From: Sweltsa coloradensis
Taxonomy: Eukaryota; Arthropoda; Insecta; Plecoptera; Chloroperlidae
Direction of reading: 5' to 3'
Length of the DNA: 64,000 nt
Assembly (NCBI GenBank): GCA_024449915.1
Contig: JAMZAV010001731.1
Span: 124,001 to 188,000, forward strand
In this document: positions 1 through 10,698 of the stretch, piece after piece
Layout: each line of letters starts with the position of its first letter
How positions within the stretch are numbered: the stretch's first letter is position 1
Notes under the pieces: generated by a model
What the model saw: only the letters and a program-made list of their open reading frames with translations
Told to the model about the DNA's origin: nothing
Database searches by the model: none
Position numbers and translations under genes: made by a program

Positions 1-1218
1 CTGGTTCGCACGATTCAGGTAAACGACTGCTTCTTTTTTGACCACAAAAAGTGAATATTTAAAGTATCCGAACTTCAAGCTTCTATGTTTTTGAGTGAAA
101 TTGTACAAATATGACACATAAAAATCTCAATACTACAATTTTTTCAGTGGATTTCATTTCCGAGAAGTTATTGCCAAAAGTATAAAAATCACTAAACCCA
201 AATTTGGGTCCAAGAACCCAACTTAGAAAAAATATTTACTGGCAATTTCTCATCTACTAGTGACCCTCTACAATAAACAATCATAACATTTTTTTCTCGG
301 CAAAATGCAAACGGAAATGCGATTCTAAACTGGACTATAAGTTCTAATTTTTCTAGAATTGAATTAATGCATAATGTATTAATATTTGCCTATTGATAGG
401 ACAGATGAAGTTAATGGCAACTCGAGCAAATTTCTTCAAAATATTTTTGCCATAATGGACCATTTGAGTCATCAACCATATATACATACTTCGTTACGGT
501 TTTACTTTGAGAGTGTCACAACTAACAGTTTCAAAAGGGTGTGTTACTCTTATCCCATTTGTGTCTATCTAGGGCTCTGTAGGATACATTTTTTTTGCAG
601 AAAATTGAACACAAAAAGGAATAAATAATTCGAATTTTGTACCAGAATGCACATTTTGAATTTTAAGCCCCCCCCCCCCCCCCCCATCATGGAGTGTTGA
701 TATGCCTAGTGAGATAATAAGCGTATATGTTTTATCATGTATATGTATTTATATTAATTTATTTTCTTTCCCTTGACTTGACATACAGGTACATAGCTAC
801 ATGAATTTGGATATCAAACCAAACGAAGCGAAAGCGTAATATAGTATGTTGGTGATTTGTCGTATGTTCGTCGGTTGCGATACGAAATATCATTGGATTG
901 CGTAATTAAAACCAAGATAACATTTTGAAAACGCGTCCGACAAAGTGCAAAAAGTTCAAGGTCTCTATATTGGTACAAATGTACTGAACCCAACTATGAA
1001 GAAAAGAAGCGTGAAGAAGAAGGCATAAGTATTATTAATCTTCTTTGGAAGAAGTAGTCACCCGCTAAACCCCCCCAAAATATGTTACATAAATTATATA
1101 CGAATTAGTTATAAATTATAGTAAAATAATTAATTAATTTCAAATTTTTAATTTTTTAAATAAGGAAAATAAATTACGTTAGTGAATTTTCTATATTTTT
1201 CATATGACAATATTAATG
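1..1218. other. AT-rich stretch, no gene recognised
   Basis: No frame here resembles a known protein; the longest open frame (about 80 codons near 386-628) has no recognisable motif. The only clear structure is an 18-base poly-C run at 668-685. I see no RNA gene or transposon end. Confidence 0.6.
668..685. repeat. poly(C) tract, 18 C
   Basis: An uninterrupted run of 18 C in AT-rich surroundings. It is one of several long C or G runs in the window. Confidence 0.95.
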
Positions 1219-1425
1219 ACTTTAAATAGGAAACCTGCCCATGGTGCAGTGAGTACCTGAACTATATGTATGCCTAATTTGCAGTATGGGCAATCGTGAA
1301 GGTAATGTCCTAGGGCTGTGTTAAGAGGACTCAATCTAATCCCTTGAGAATTGTTTCTGTCAGGATTGCCGGTGCCGAGACCTCCCGAATCAGAGTCTCG
1401 CGTTCTACGCTAGCTACGTCTCTCT
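1219..1425 (-). mobile_element. SINE family A copy, reverse orientation
   Basis: Read on the minus strand this has a degenerate tRNA-like head (near 1365-1425), the body motif GGCAATCCTGAC (seen reversed near 1352-1366) and a stretch about a decamer AGTCCTCTTA. The end is CCCATGG, as in the fuller copy at 23870-24118. The same body recurs at 1485-1640, 54880-55020, 61105-61290 and 62095-62240, so this is a dispersed retroposon family. The pol III head is too decayed here to be active. Confidence 0.7.
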
Positions 1426-1484
1426 GGTTTTATGTGTTATATTCTAGTTCTTGTTTGTTTCACCGCTTCGTGTCACAACATACA

Positions 1485-1640
1485 GAGGTGGTCCCGTGTT
1501 AGAATCCAGCCACCGGCAATCCTGACTGGAGGTTTTACGAGCTTTTTCAGACGTTAATGCGAACTCAAGGGATTTAGTTGAGTCCTCTTTTACAGCCTTC
1601 AGGCATTCCCTTCACAATTGTGCAAATTCCAAAGTATCTA
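1485..1640 (+). mobile_element. SINE family A fragment, forward orientation
   Basis: It carries the motif CCGGCAATCCTGACTGGAGG, then the TTGAGTCCTCTT and CAGCC blocks of family A. It lies head to head with the reversed copy at 1219-1425, so 1300-1620 is a rough inverted repeat with its centre near 1455. The tRNA-derived part is only partly retained. Confidence 0.7.
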
Positions 1641-2270
1641 TATAGTGAGAGCTGTTAGCGGAAAAATATTGCAAATCCGGATACCAGCGCGAAATTTGGC
1701 ATGGAGGTAGATAAAAATATCAGAATTAAAAATCCGCCGGGAGGCAAGCGATATCCCACCCCCAACACCCCCTAAATCATCCCCTAAAATTGGAATAATT
1801 CATAGCTCTAGCCCAAAATAGAATTTGTATTCAAATTAGTTATTAAAATTATGTTTTAATGTGTTTTAACCCAATTGGCCTATTCTCATTTGCTAAGCCA
1901 CATTTTTTCAACCCCCATCCCTAATAGTTTATATTATTTTTACCTTGATTTCCAGCATTCACCAGTGAAGCACCTAATGAGTTATCAGCATGAAATTTGA
2001 CATGATGTACATAATAATCTAAAAAATAATAATCTGCCAAGAGGCAAGCGATATTTCACCCCTACTGTTCCTTACCACCCTTAACTTTGGGAAAAACGTT
2101 AGGTCGTATTTAATACATTTGTAATATTTCAATTGCTGATTAAAATTATGTGTCAATGTGTTATATAGTCCGTCAACAAATCATTCATACAAAAAACCTA
2201 ATTTTTTCACCCCAACCCTAATAATTATACTTTTAGTGACAAAACACTGTATAGTAAGTTACCAGCATAC

Positions 2271-3412
2271 TAGGAAAACGCTAAAGTCCCGCCGCGTTGA
2301 TGGATGAGCGTTTTTGTAAGTTTTTAGTTTGCGTGGGACCACTTTTCCTTTGCAAGTGCTTTGTGAATGCATTGTAGGTGACTGTTGTCAAGTTTCAATT
2401 GTTTCTTGTTAGTTGTTATTATAAACCTCAAAAAACACATTTTTAAACCTTTATTTCTATGCATTCTGGCTAACTTTGTCAACTTTTGCAACTTTTTCTT
2501 ACAAAAGGTACTACATCACCATAACCGTAATGTCCATGTGAAATATGAACGTTGTTGCCCCACCCGTTTGGTCAAAATCGGCCTAAATGTGACGAAAATA
2601 TCGCACTTAAAGTAAAAAACTCATATTAAAACCTTTATTTCTATAGATTCTAGCTAACTTTTTCAACTTTTTCTTTCAAAAGGTACTACATCACCATAAC
2701 CTTAATGTCCATGTGAAATATGAACGTTGTAGCCCCACCCGTTTGGTCACAATCGGTCCAAATGCGACGAAAATATCGCACTAAAAAATCGAAAAAACTC
2801 ATATTAAACCTTTATTTCTATGGATTCTAGATAACTTTCTCAGCTTTTTATTTTAAAAGGTACTTCATCACCATAACCTCAATGTCCATGTGAAATATGA
2901 ACGTTGTAGCCCCACCCGTTTGGTCAGAATCGGCCCAAATGTGACGAAAATATCGAACTAAAAATCGAAAAACTCATATTAAAACCTTTATTTATATGGG
3001 TTCTAGCTAACTTTTTCAGCTTTTTGTTTCAAAAGGTACTACATTACCATAATCCTAAAGTTCATGTGAAATATGAACGTTGTAGCCCCACCCGTTTGGT
3101 CAGAATCGACCCAAATGTGACGAAAATATCGCACTAAAAATCGAAAAAAATCGTAAAAGTACGATATTCATGAGAAATATTTCTTCGATTGTACCCAAAA
3201 ACGTAGCAAGTCTTAGTTCAGAGAAAACAAAGGTCCCCTCAAATTTTCATCAAGATCGCATATGCCGTTTGCCCGGTAGAGAGCGAACAAACAGACAGAA
3301 AAAAAAAAAAAAAACAAACAAAAAAACATTGGAGCTAAATTTTTTGGGGGTCAGTGAAATTGAAGTCTTCGCTTCGCTCGCTACGCTCGCTACGCTCATC
3401 CAAAAATTTAGA
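2271..3412 (+). mobile_element. Family B element inserted in the foldback arm
   Basis: The intact mirror arm near 4985-5030 shows the empty site, so the insertion boundaries are clear: it starts CTAGGAAAACGCTAAAGTCC and ends in CGCTACGCTCATCC. An inverted copy of the whole element lies at 52007-52795. The right part holds a conserved block (3160-3400) also seen at 18069-18511, 47585-47880 and, damaged, at 32580-35080. The middle is a 177-bp tandem array. The poly-A run at 3299-3315 is internal. No transposase is visible. The left end, read in reverse, has a small AACGC/GCGTT stem followed by TTCCTAG, which resembles a Helitron 3' end, but the target duplications (about 1-3 bp) do not fit a Helitron well. 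Confidence 0.75.
2448..3158 (+). repeat. 177-bp tandem array, about four units
   Basis: The marker CCTTTATTT starts at 2448, 2632, 2809 and 2985, giving periods of 184, 177 and 176 bp. Each unit contains CCATGTGAAATATGAACGTT, CCACCCGTTTGGTCA and GACGAAAATATCGCACT. Two further units lie reversed in the related element near 52260-52600. This looks like a satellite seeded inside a transposon. Confidence 0.9.
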
Positions 3413-4064
3413 ATGGTGGTTGATAAAAATACAAGAATTACAATTCCGTTGGGAGGCAAGCGACATTTCACCCCTAGTGCAATCTACCATCCCTTAAAAT
3501 TGAAATTGGTACTAGGTCGTATTCTATACATTATAATTATTAATAAAAGTATCCAATAATTTCACATGTTTTTTCTACCTCCACCCCTAGTAGTGATTTT
3601 TTTGATCAACACTTATTATCATGAAATTTTGCATGGTGTTAGATAAAAATATAAGAATTTTTATTCCGTTGGGAGGCAAACGATATTTCACTTCTAGTGC
3701 CCTCAACCATCCCTTAAAATTGGAATTGGTACTAGGTCGTATTCTTTACATGATAGTTATTAAACTTATCTAATAAAATTATGCTTTAACATGTTTCGGT
3801 CCAATCAACCTAATTTCGTATTTTTTTTTACCCCCACCCCTAGTAGTGATTATTTTTATCAACACTTACCAGCATGAAATTTTGCATGGTGGTAGATAAA
3901 AATATAAGAATTACTATTCCGTTGGGAGGCAAACGATATTTCATCCCTAGTTCATCCCTTAAAATTGGAAAGAGTGTTCAATCATTCGTCGCATCCATGG
4001 CTGGTTATCTGGAAGAATGTATTCAATTAAAAATCAAATTTAAATTCAATAGTTTTAGTTAATT

Positions 4065-4300
4065 TAAGTAAAAGAATAATAAGCATGTTACTTGCGTTAG
4101 TTTCTATGGTTACATGGTACAAGGTGGTATTTTGATACTATTTGTTACGATTCATGGGGCTATGATATCACACTGTCACTTCAGACAAACAAACCGTCGT
4201 TTGTTTAGAAACTGCAATAAGAAAAGAAGCTGCTGTGGCGGGGGCGCTGGTCAAGTGGGGACCCAAATAGGTACAAACTACAAACTAGGCGTGTTGTATT
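4065..4300. other. Unique spacer at the centre of the foldback
   Basis: This segment separates the arms of the 1.64-5.64 kb inverted repeat and is not itself mirrored. It has a GC-richer core (near 4225-4265). A 68-codon frame at 4114-4320 crosses it but shows no recognisable domain. Confidence 0.6.
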
Positions 4301-5640
4301 CTTATTATTGTTTTTCTTAAATTAACTAAAACAAGGCCTATTGAATTTCAATTTGATTTTTAATTGAATATATTCTTTCAGATAACCAACCATAAATTCA
4401 ACGAATGATTGAACACTCTTTGCAATTTAAAGGGATGTTAGAGGGCACTAGGGGTAAAATATCGTTTGCCTCCCAATAGAATAGTAATTCTTATATTTTT
4501 ATCTACTACTATGCAAAATTTCATGCTGGTAAGTGTCGATCAGAAAAATCACTACAAGGGTTGGGGGTAGAAAAAACATGTAAAATTAGGTTGATTGGAC
4601 CGTTATTGGATATTTTTAATAATTATAATGTATAGAATACGACCTAGTACTAATTCCAATTTTAAGGAATGGTAGAGGGCACTAGGAGTGAAATATCGTT
4701 TGCCTCCCAACGGAAAAGTAATTCTTATATTATTATCTAACACCATGCAAAATTTCATGATGGTAAGTGTTGATCAGAAAAATCACCACTAGGGGTGGGG
4801 GTAGAAAAAACGTAAAATTAGGTTGATTGGACCGAAACATGCTAAAGATAATTTTAATGGATATTTTTAATAATTATAATGTATAGAATACGACCTAGAA
4901 CTAATTCCAATTTTAAGGGATGGTAGAGGGCACTAGGGGTGAAATATCGCTTGCCTCACAAGAGAATTGTAATTCTTATATTTATATCAACCACCATGCT
5001 AAATTTTATGCTGGTAACTTACTATACAGTTTGTCACTAAAAGTATAATTATTATGGTTGCGGGTGAAAAAAATTTTTTTTTGTATGAATGATTTGTTGA
5101 CTGGACTATACCACATTGACACATAATTTTAATCACCAATTGAAATATTCCAAATGTATTAAATACGACCTAACGTTTTTCCCAAAGTTAAGGGTGGTAA
5201 GGAACAGTAGGGGTGAAATATCGCTTGCCTCCCGACGGATTATTATTTTTTATATTATTATGTACCATCATGCCAAATTTCATGCTGATAACTCATTAAG
5301 TGCTTCACTGGTGAATGCTGGAAATCAAGGTAAAAATAATATGAACTATTAGGGATGGGGGTTGAAAAAATGAGGTTTAGCAAATGAGAATAGGCCGATT
5401 GGGTTAAAACACATTAAAACACAATTTTTATAAGTAATTTTAATAAAAATTCTATTTTGGGTTAGAGCTATGAATTATTCTAATTTTGAGGGATGATTTA
5501 GGGGGTGTTGGGGGTGGGATATCGCTTGCCTCCCGGCGGATTTTTAATTCTGATATTTTTATCTACCCCCATGCCAAATTTCGCGCTGGTTTCCAGATTT
5601 GCAATATTCTAGTGTTTTTTCCCCTTTACAGATCTCACTA

Positions 5641-5965
5641 ATAGTTTCGACACTTGAAAGAGGAGCATGCATTGTACCTTGGGAAGGTTTCCAACAATAA
5701 ATTGTTTAAATTTATTTTAAATTAAGTGTCATAATCAACTTTTCTTTTCCAGAAATTAGGAAGAATCTGGGATGTAACATAAAATCAGATACTGCTTTAC
5801 AACATTTGTATTCGGTACACTGATGGCTTATATTTTCGAAGAATGTTGTTAACCTGGGCCTGGAATCGAGCCCTGAGTGTACAATGAAAGCGAGATGTGG
5901 CCTACCTTACAGGAGCAAGCGTACATGAGAATGTCCTTGAATGAAATCACGTGGCGTGTACAAGT
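5641..5965. other. No feature recognised
   Basis: Ordinary AT-rich DNA between the giant foldback and repeat G. I see no coding motif, RNA or terminal repeat. Confidence 0.5.
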
Positions 5966-6215
5966 GTTCATTAAAAAGTGGCTTAAATAGCCTTGACCCA
6001 GAACTAATTGGTACAGATTGTTTTGTCGGAATTTGTTTGTGTATGTATAAAGATATTTTCGAAACAAAGTTTACCGCTGTATAGCCTCCCTAATTAGCAT
6101 AATTAATTCAGCTAATTCAGCTACAAATTCATATTGCCGTTAGTATAAAAGATGTTGGTAACATTTATTTAAAAGTTGAATAAACTGACTGTTTAAAAAA
6201 TTCACCACCTGCGTG
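5966..6215 (+). repeat. Dispersed repeat G, uninterrupted copy
   Basis: It includes AAGATATTTTCGAAACAAAG, TTTACCGCTGTATAGCCTCC and, further on, TAAAAGATGTTGGTAACATT. The reverse complement is found split between 8555-8675 and 9489-9610, where element F inserted; this copy gives the empty site (CCCTAATTAGCATAATT near 6088). A weaker third copy lies near 6735-6870. Confidence 0.8.
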
Positions 6216-7370
6216 CAACTGATTTGCCAAAACATTGTATTCATGTTTGGAAATTAAAGAGTGATATCAAAGCAGAGTTGTGTATAATAAAGTTTACCGA
6301 TGAGAAAAATGTGCTTGCATGGTAAATCTACATAATTAAATATTAAAATTTATTGACGTGAAAAATTCAAGCAATTTTAATGTCATCAATATAGGTATCA
6401 AATGAAAGCTACTGTTCCCTTGGCTTTTGGTAGTAAACATTTACCGAAAAGTGTCGTGCGACAGGCGTGTTCCAATCTCAGTTTCAGTTTCAGTTCATTA
6501 TTGAACATAGGTATTTATGTGTTATAACACTAATACATGGTAAATTATTAATTCCCAGTAAACATTGTCAGTAAAACAGCTAGCTAGCTAGCTTACAAAG
6601 TAATACAATTAAAATTACATTGGAATCTAAATAAAGAAATGCCTCTCTTTCTCATTCTCTCACTCAGGCTTATTTCTGTCAGTTCGGAGGTCCATACGTA
6701 CATCCAAATATTGTTTGTTATGCATATCTTGATATGCTGAATGAAACTTTACCGCTCTCCGACCCCCCTAACTACTCTAATTAATTAACGATTAAAAAAT
6801 TAATGTATTGTTATATTTTCATAAACTAATTCGCAACAGATAGTTTTTGCCAAACACTTTTGTTACATAAAAAATTAATGCCTTCATTCAATAAAAATAT
6901 TTTTTATTTATATATCGCGAATTGAAGGTATGTAATTAATTGATTAATATCAAAATACATTAGTAATTAATTCATAATTATGTGTTAAATGCTGCCATAT
7001 TTTGCTTATTTTGATAGAAAATAAGGCCTTCATGCTAATTGGCGCAATTAAGCATTAATTTGATCGCACTCGGCTCGTGTTAAAAAAATCACATTGTAAA
7101 ATATAGATATGCACATGTAATATTTGGCAGTGAACATTCATATTAGGTACTTTATTTACAAAATATAAAATAATGAAAAGCTTCCTCGAAACTTGAATCT
7201 GTATCATCACTGTCATCAGAACTGACGACGTTGATTGTCGGGCAATTGGCACAACTTACACCTTTGCATTGGCCACAAACACTGGAGCAGTCTAAACCAT
7301 GTGTTTTGCAGTTGAACTTTGAAGTTCAAGCACTCTGTTTTGCGGTTGCATTTGGTGATTGTTAGATTCT
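6216..7370. other. AT-rich stretch with a weak repeat-G relic
   Basis: It holds the diverged repeat-G piece (6735-6870) and a small GCTA microrepeat near 6581-6594. A 65-codon frame on the minus strand (7055-7252) has no recognisable domain. Confidence 0.5.
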
Positions 7371-7800
7371 AAGTGGTTATTATCTAGAATTTGTAGTATA
7401 GGTTTAGTTTACAATTACTAGGCCCCACATGAAACATTGTTGTAGGCCTATTTGACGACTTTATTTTTATTAATTTGAAATTATTACTCGTCCTAACAAT
7501 CAATAAAAATGATAAAAATTCAAAAATATGTATAAGCCTACACTTAAAAACTCTTCATTAAAATCAAATAATTTCTGCAAACTCGGCACCACCACCAAAA
7601 ACAAATAAAATTTTTGAAGTGTTTTTGAAAAACTTATCTTGCAAGGTTTTTTTATCGTGTTTGGGCGAATTCCATTGTGTTACAATAGGTATTGCAATAC
7701 ATTCGCCCAACTTGAAAAAAAATATATTTATTCAAGTTCAAGGTTCAGGGTCAAGTTATGCCGGGCGGCAATGAATTTTTGCCGGCCTATGGGGGATGAG
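7371..7800 (+). repeat. Dispersed repeat E copy 1
   Basis: The segments TCTAAGTGGTTAT, GAAACATTGTTGTAGG and CGTCCTAACAATCAATAA reappear near 58795-58900 inside a transposon-like element with hAT-type ends. Both copies end in a GCCGGGCGGCA block (7768-7780 here). This is therefore probably an end-eroded copy of the same element. Confidence 0.65.
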
Positions 7801-7924
7801 ATGTGATTGGATTTATTTATGTGATCTTTCAGTTATGACAGCTACATTGCAGCCTTTTGTTGGATTTATGTGATGGAAGCCAACAGTCACAACAAATAGC
7901 AGTTTAGTAAAGGTTTGTTCTGTT

Positions 7925-7997
7925 GTCCCGGTAGCTCAATTGGTAGAGCTTTGGCACGTAAAGTCGGAGGTTCTGGGTTCGAGCCCCAGTCGGGGCA
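7925..7997 (+). tRNA. tRNA-like gene or SINE head with a full cloverleaf
   Basis: 73 nt fold as a cloverleaf: acceptor GTCCCGG with TCGGGGC (seven pairs including wobbles), D arm GCTC/GAGC, anticodon arm TTGGC/GTCGG, T arm CTGGG/CCCAG with loop TTCGAGC. The position 34-36 triplet is GTA, which would read tyrosine. However, position 33 is C instead of U and there is no intron, although animal tyrosine tRNA genes normally have one. I therefore favour a tRNA pseudogene or SINE-derived head. A T4 run starts at 8000. Confidence 0.6.
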
Positions 7998-8030
7998 ATC
8001 TTTTACGACAATTGCTATGAATCAATAATA

Positions 8031-8397
8031 CAGGGTTCCCACAAACTGGAAAGTCAGGGAAATGGAAATTGGTCAGGGAAAGTCAGGGAAATAGTTCATT
8101 TTGACCCAAATGTCAGGGAAAGTGCTACAAATAAATTAAGTTTAAAAACCATTGAAATGTTATACTGTGTATGTATTGCTAAAAAAATATAAAAATGATC
8201 AAATTACGGAGAATTTAAAGGAGTGCGTTGGGCGGCTATGGGGATGGAGGAGGCCGTTTAAAAAATGTTTTTAAACAACAGTGTAACATTTTAGTCTGGT
8301 CTAGAAGTTACTGCACGTCCAGGGAAATTTAAGAAAATTGTCAGGGAAAATCAGGGAAAGTCAGGGAAATTAATTTCAAAGATTTTGTGGGAACCCT

Positions 8398-8398
<1 letters not shown>
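8031..8398. mobile_element. hAT-type MITE with 15-bp terminal inverted repeats
   Basis: The ends are CAGGGTTCCCACAAA and its reverse complement. The flanking octamers CAATAATA (8023-8030) and TAATAATA (8399-8406) agree at 7 of 8 positions, as expected for hAT, although the right flank is an AAT microsatellite. Subterminal copies of GTCAGGGAAA are clustered at both ends (near 8060, 8082, 8112 and 8340-8370), as transposase-binding repeats often are. No coding capacity in 368 bp. Confidence 0.85.
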
Positions 8399-8491
<93 letters not shown>

Positions 8492-8510
8492 TAATAATAA
8501 ATTAATAAAT
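8399..8510. repeat. (AAT)n microsatellite
   Basis: About 100 bp of nearly uninterrupted TAA/AAT triplets directly abut the MITE's right end, decaying into A/T-rich sequence. Confidence 0.95.
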
Positions 8511-8673
8511 TAATTTAATTCCGGATTATCATTAGAAAATGTGCATCGAGTATTTTTAAATTTTTTTTAAAACAGTCAGTTTATTCATCTTTTAAATAAA
8601 TGTTAGCAACATCTTTTATACTAACGACAATATGATTTTTTTCTGAATTAGCATTTTAATTAATTATGTTAGC

Positions 8674-9488
8674 TAGGGAAACGCCAAAGTCGTTGTTAAA
8701 CGAGTGAGTGAGCCATGTGTTGAGTACCCGGTAACATTCCTTTTCTTCTCCCAACCTAAGGCCTCCTTAGCCTGACAGTTGACGCGCCCTTATACCAACT
8801 AAACTTAAAAACCTTATTATTTATACCAATACAATTATCAATTTTAAATGCAAATGTTCCCGGGAACTCAAAACGTGACTCGCTCACTCGTCTAACAACG
8901 ACTTTGGCGTTTTCCTAATCTAGTTGGCTAAGGCGCCCTTATACTCGAAATGTGGGAGACCTGGGTTCAATCCCCTGGTCGGGATAGATTTTGTAATTTG
9001 TAGATTGTATTTTAAAAATTATTAAACATGTTTTGAAATGTATATTCCGCGGTAGTCTATCATCTGTGACAATACTATGGAAAACATAGCCAGTACGAAA
9101 TAAGTGTAAATATTGCAATGTTTACTCAATCTCCGAGCGGAATTTGGGGGTACCTTGACGTGCAACATTCGATAAACCTTGGGCACGGCATTTCACAGCC
9201 AGTCTAATAACAAACAAAAAATATTTTTTCAAAAACAAAACCATTGTCGTTAAGATAATTCCTACACATTGGCAGACTATTTTTTAATTTATTATTTCTT
9301 GTAGGTTTAAATCGCAATGGATCTAGCTGATTTTGTTAGCAGTTCTCAGTAAACTCGTACTGGATGTCTGTTTAAAATTTCAGCGCAATCTATTCAGCGA
9401 TTCGGCTGATTTTCGATGTACACACAAACAGAATCACAGAAGAGCCGTTTGAGTTGAATGGAGACTATCAGTCGCTACGCTCCCTCGT
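8674..9488 (+). mobile_element. Composite element F, copy 1
   Basis: The left end CTAGGGAAACGCCAAAGTCG starts a roughly 240-bp inverted-repeat module (8674-8918) with 45-bp arms containing ACGAGTGAGTGAGCC. A tRNA-like head (8920-8987) follows, then a body with AATTTGGGGGTACCTTGACG, ending CGCTACGCTCCCTCGTT. A second copy of the whole composite lies at 37119-37939, so the parts move as a unit. Left end and right end both resemble family B (GGAAAACGCYAAAGTC and CGCTACGCTCA). Confidence 0.8.
8920..8987 (+). other. tRNA-derived head inside element F
   Basis: A box-A-like TAGTTGGCTAAGG and box-B-like GGTTCAATCCC lie at typical pol III promoter spacing. The 5' acceptor strand is lost at the junction with the inverted-repeat module, so it is not a functional tRNA. 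The same head is in the 37.3 kb copy (boxes near 37325 and 37370). Confidence 0.65.
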
Positions 9489-9610
9489 TTAATTAGGGAG
9501 ACCATACAGCGGTAAACTTTGTTTCGAAAATATCTTTATACATACACAAACAACTTCTGACGAAAACAATTTTGTACCAGTTAGTTCCGGGTCAAATTGC
9601 TATTTAACCG

Positions 9611-10591
9611 GGGTATTAATTAAGCACAGAAGAACAACTGCTAAATTTGTCAGATAAATTGACAAATATAACTGCAGGTATAACTTAGTAGGTAACCCTA
9701 CAAGCCAGTCTGTATAGCGCAAAACAAAGTGGCTTGTGAACTCGGCATTTCAGTATGTTAGAGATGATAAACTATTATTTGCGAACTTTACTTACTGCAC
9801 GGCACTTGGAGGCTTCCATGTTCATGTCGATAAAACCGTGCATCAGTGCCGATTAAAGTAGGCTAGACCGAGTAAGCGACTATTTCAGCAGTCAGGGCGC
9901 GTGTTTTTATTTTATCCAGAACACAACATTTTTTGAGAATGCAAAAACAAGGGACTACATATGATATTACAAAACTCGACAAAAGGGCGATTTGGGGGGG
10001 GGGGGGGAGAGACCGAGACATAACAACAAACGAATTTTCTTTAAAAGTTACAGTGCCGATTCTTAAGTATATTCCATATAAAAAGTCCATTGAGAACACT
10101 AATTAAAATAATCTTATTTTGATAGGTTTCTTGTCTTAAAGTTGTCGTTTTCGTTGGCTAGCCTCGGGTTCCAAATTTGTGGTGATTTCCAGAAAAATGT
10201 AGATCTTCTTTCGAATATAAGGAACAGATTTGAATTTGATTTAACGTAATTGTCGTAGTTCTTCGTGTGTGGCCTACTGGCTGAACAACAAATCAGAAAA
10301 AAACAAGAAAGTTCATCAAGTTAATGGAAGACATGGGCTCTAGCTGACCTTCTGTAAGTATGTGTTGTAGTAATATTATGTTAAATTAATATGAATATGT
10401 ATGTATTTTATGCATCATATATAAAATTATAATAATTTATAAGCCGTCCTTGAAAACTGAATGAACTTTATTGGTAAAATGTCACCCTGTATTTACTTGT
10501 ACTTGTTGTTGTGTGTAATGTGTGTGTTGTTGTTGTTGTTGTGCTTGTTTTGTATTTACTTGTACTTGTATTTACTGTTTTTCTTAAGTTT
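9611..10591. other. No gene recognised; contains a poly-G run
   Basis: Mostly unremarkable AT-rich DNA. A run of 14 G lies at 9994-10007 and a (TTG)n patch near 10526-10545. A 67-codon frame (10461-10664) is hydrophobic because of the TTG/TTT repeats and is unlikely to be real. Confidence 0.55.
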
Positions 10592-10698
10592 ATCAGAAAA
10601 TATTTTTTTTTTCGTTTGGTGGTACAAATTGTCAAACAAATGGTTAAATAGAAAATTCATGTAAAATACTATAATGTTAGACGAAAACGGAAAGCTTA

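Larger units (their letters stand above)
1644..5640. mobile_element. Giant foldback element with five mirrored units per arm
   Basis: The left arm (about 1644-4062) and right arm (about 4300-5640) are inverted copies of each other. Each arm holds five units marked by the motif GGGAGGCAARCGATATTTCA. On the left the motif lies near 1739, 2040, 3450, 3670 and 3924; on the right its reverse complement lies near 4462, 4694, 4948, 5215 and 5517. Each unit also repeats a CATGAAATTTTGCATG-like block and a TAGGTCGTATTCTATACAT-like block. The termini match as ATATTGCAAATC (left) and GATTTGCAATAT (right), and similarity runs outward to AGTGAGA. A family-B element at 2271-3412 interrupts the left arm. 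No transposase frame is visible, so it is non-autonomous or structural. Superfamily unknown. Confidence 0.85.
8555..9610 (-). repeat. Inverted copy of repeat G, split by element F
   Basis: 8555-8675 is the reverse complement of about 6100-6215, and 9489-9610 that of about 5975-6095. The 0.8 kb between them is absent from the uninterrupted copy. Confidence 0.8.

Noticed and set aside
2271..3412. Family B as a Helitron
   Set aside because: The small stem and CTAG at one end are suggestive, but the other end does not start with TC and the insertion is not between A and T.
3170..3559. 129-codon frame including a Lys run
   Set aside because: It runs through the family-B conserved block and poly-A into the foldback arm, with no known domain.
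1644..5640. CRISPR-like array
   Set aside because: Repeat units are 220-300 bp and mirrored, not short repeats with unique spacers, and the DNA is animal.
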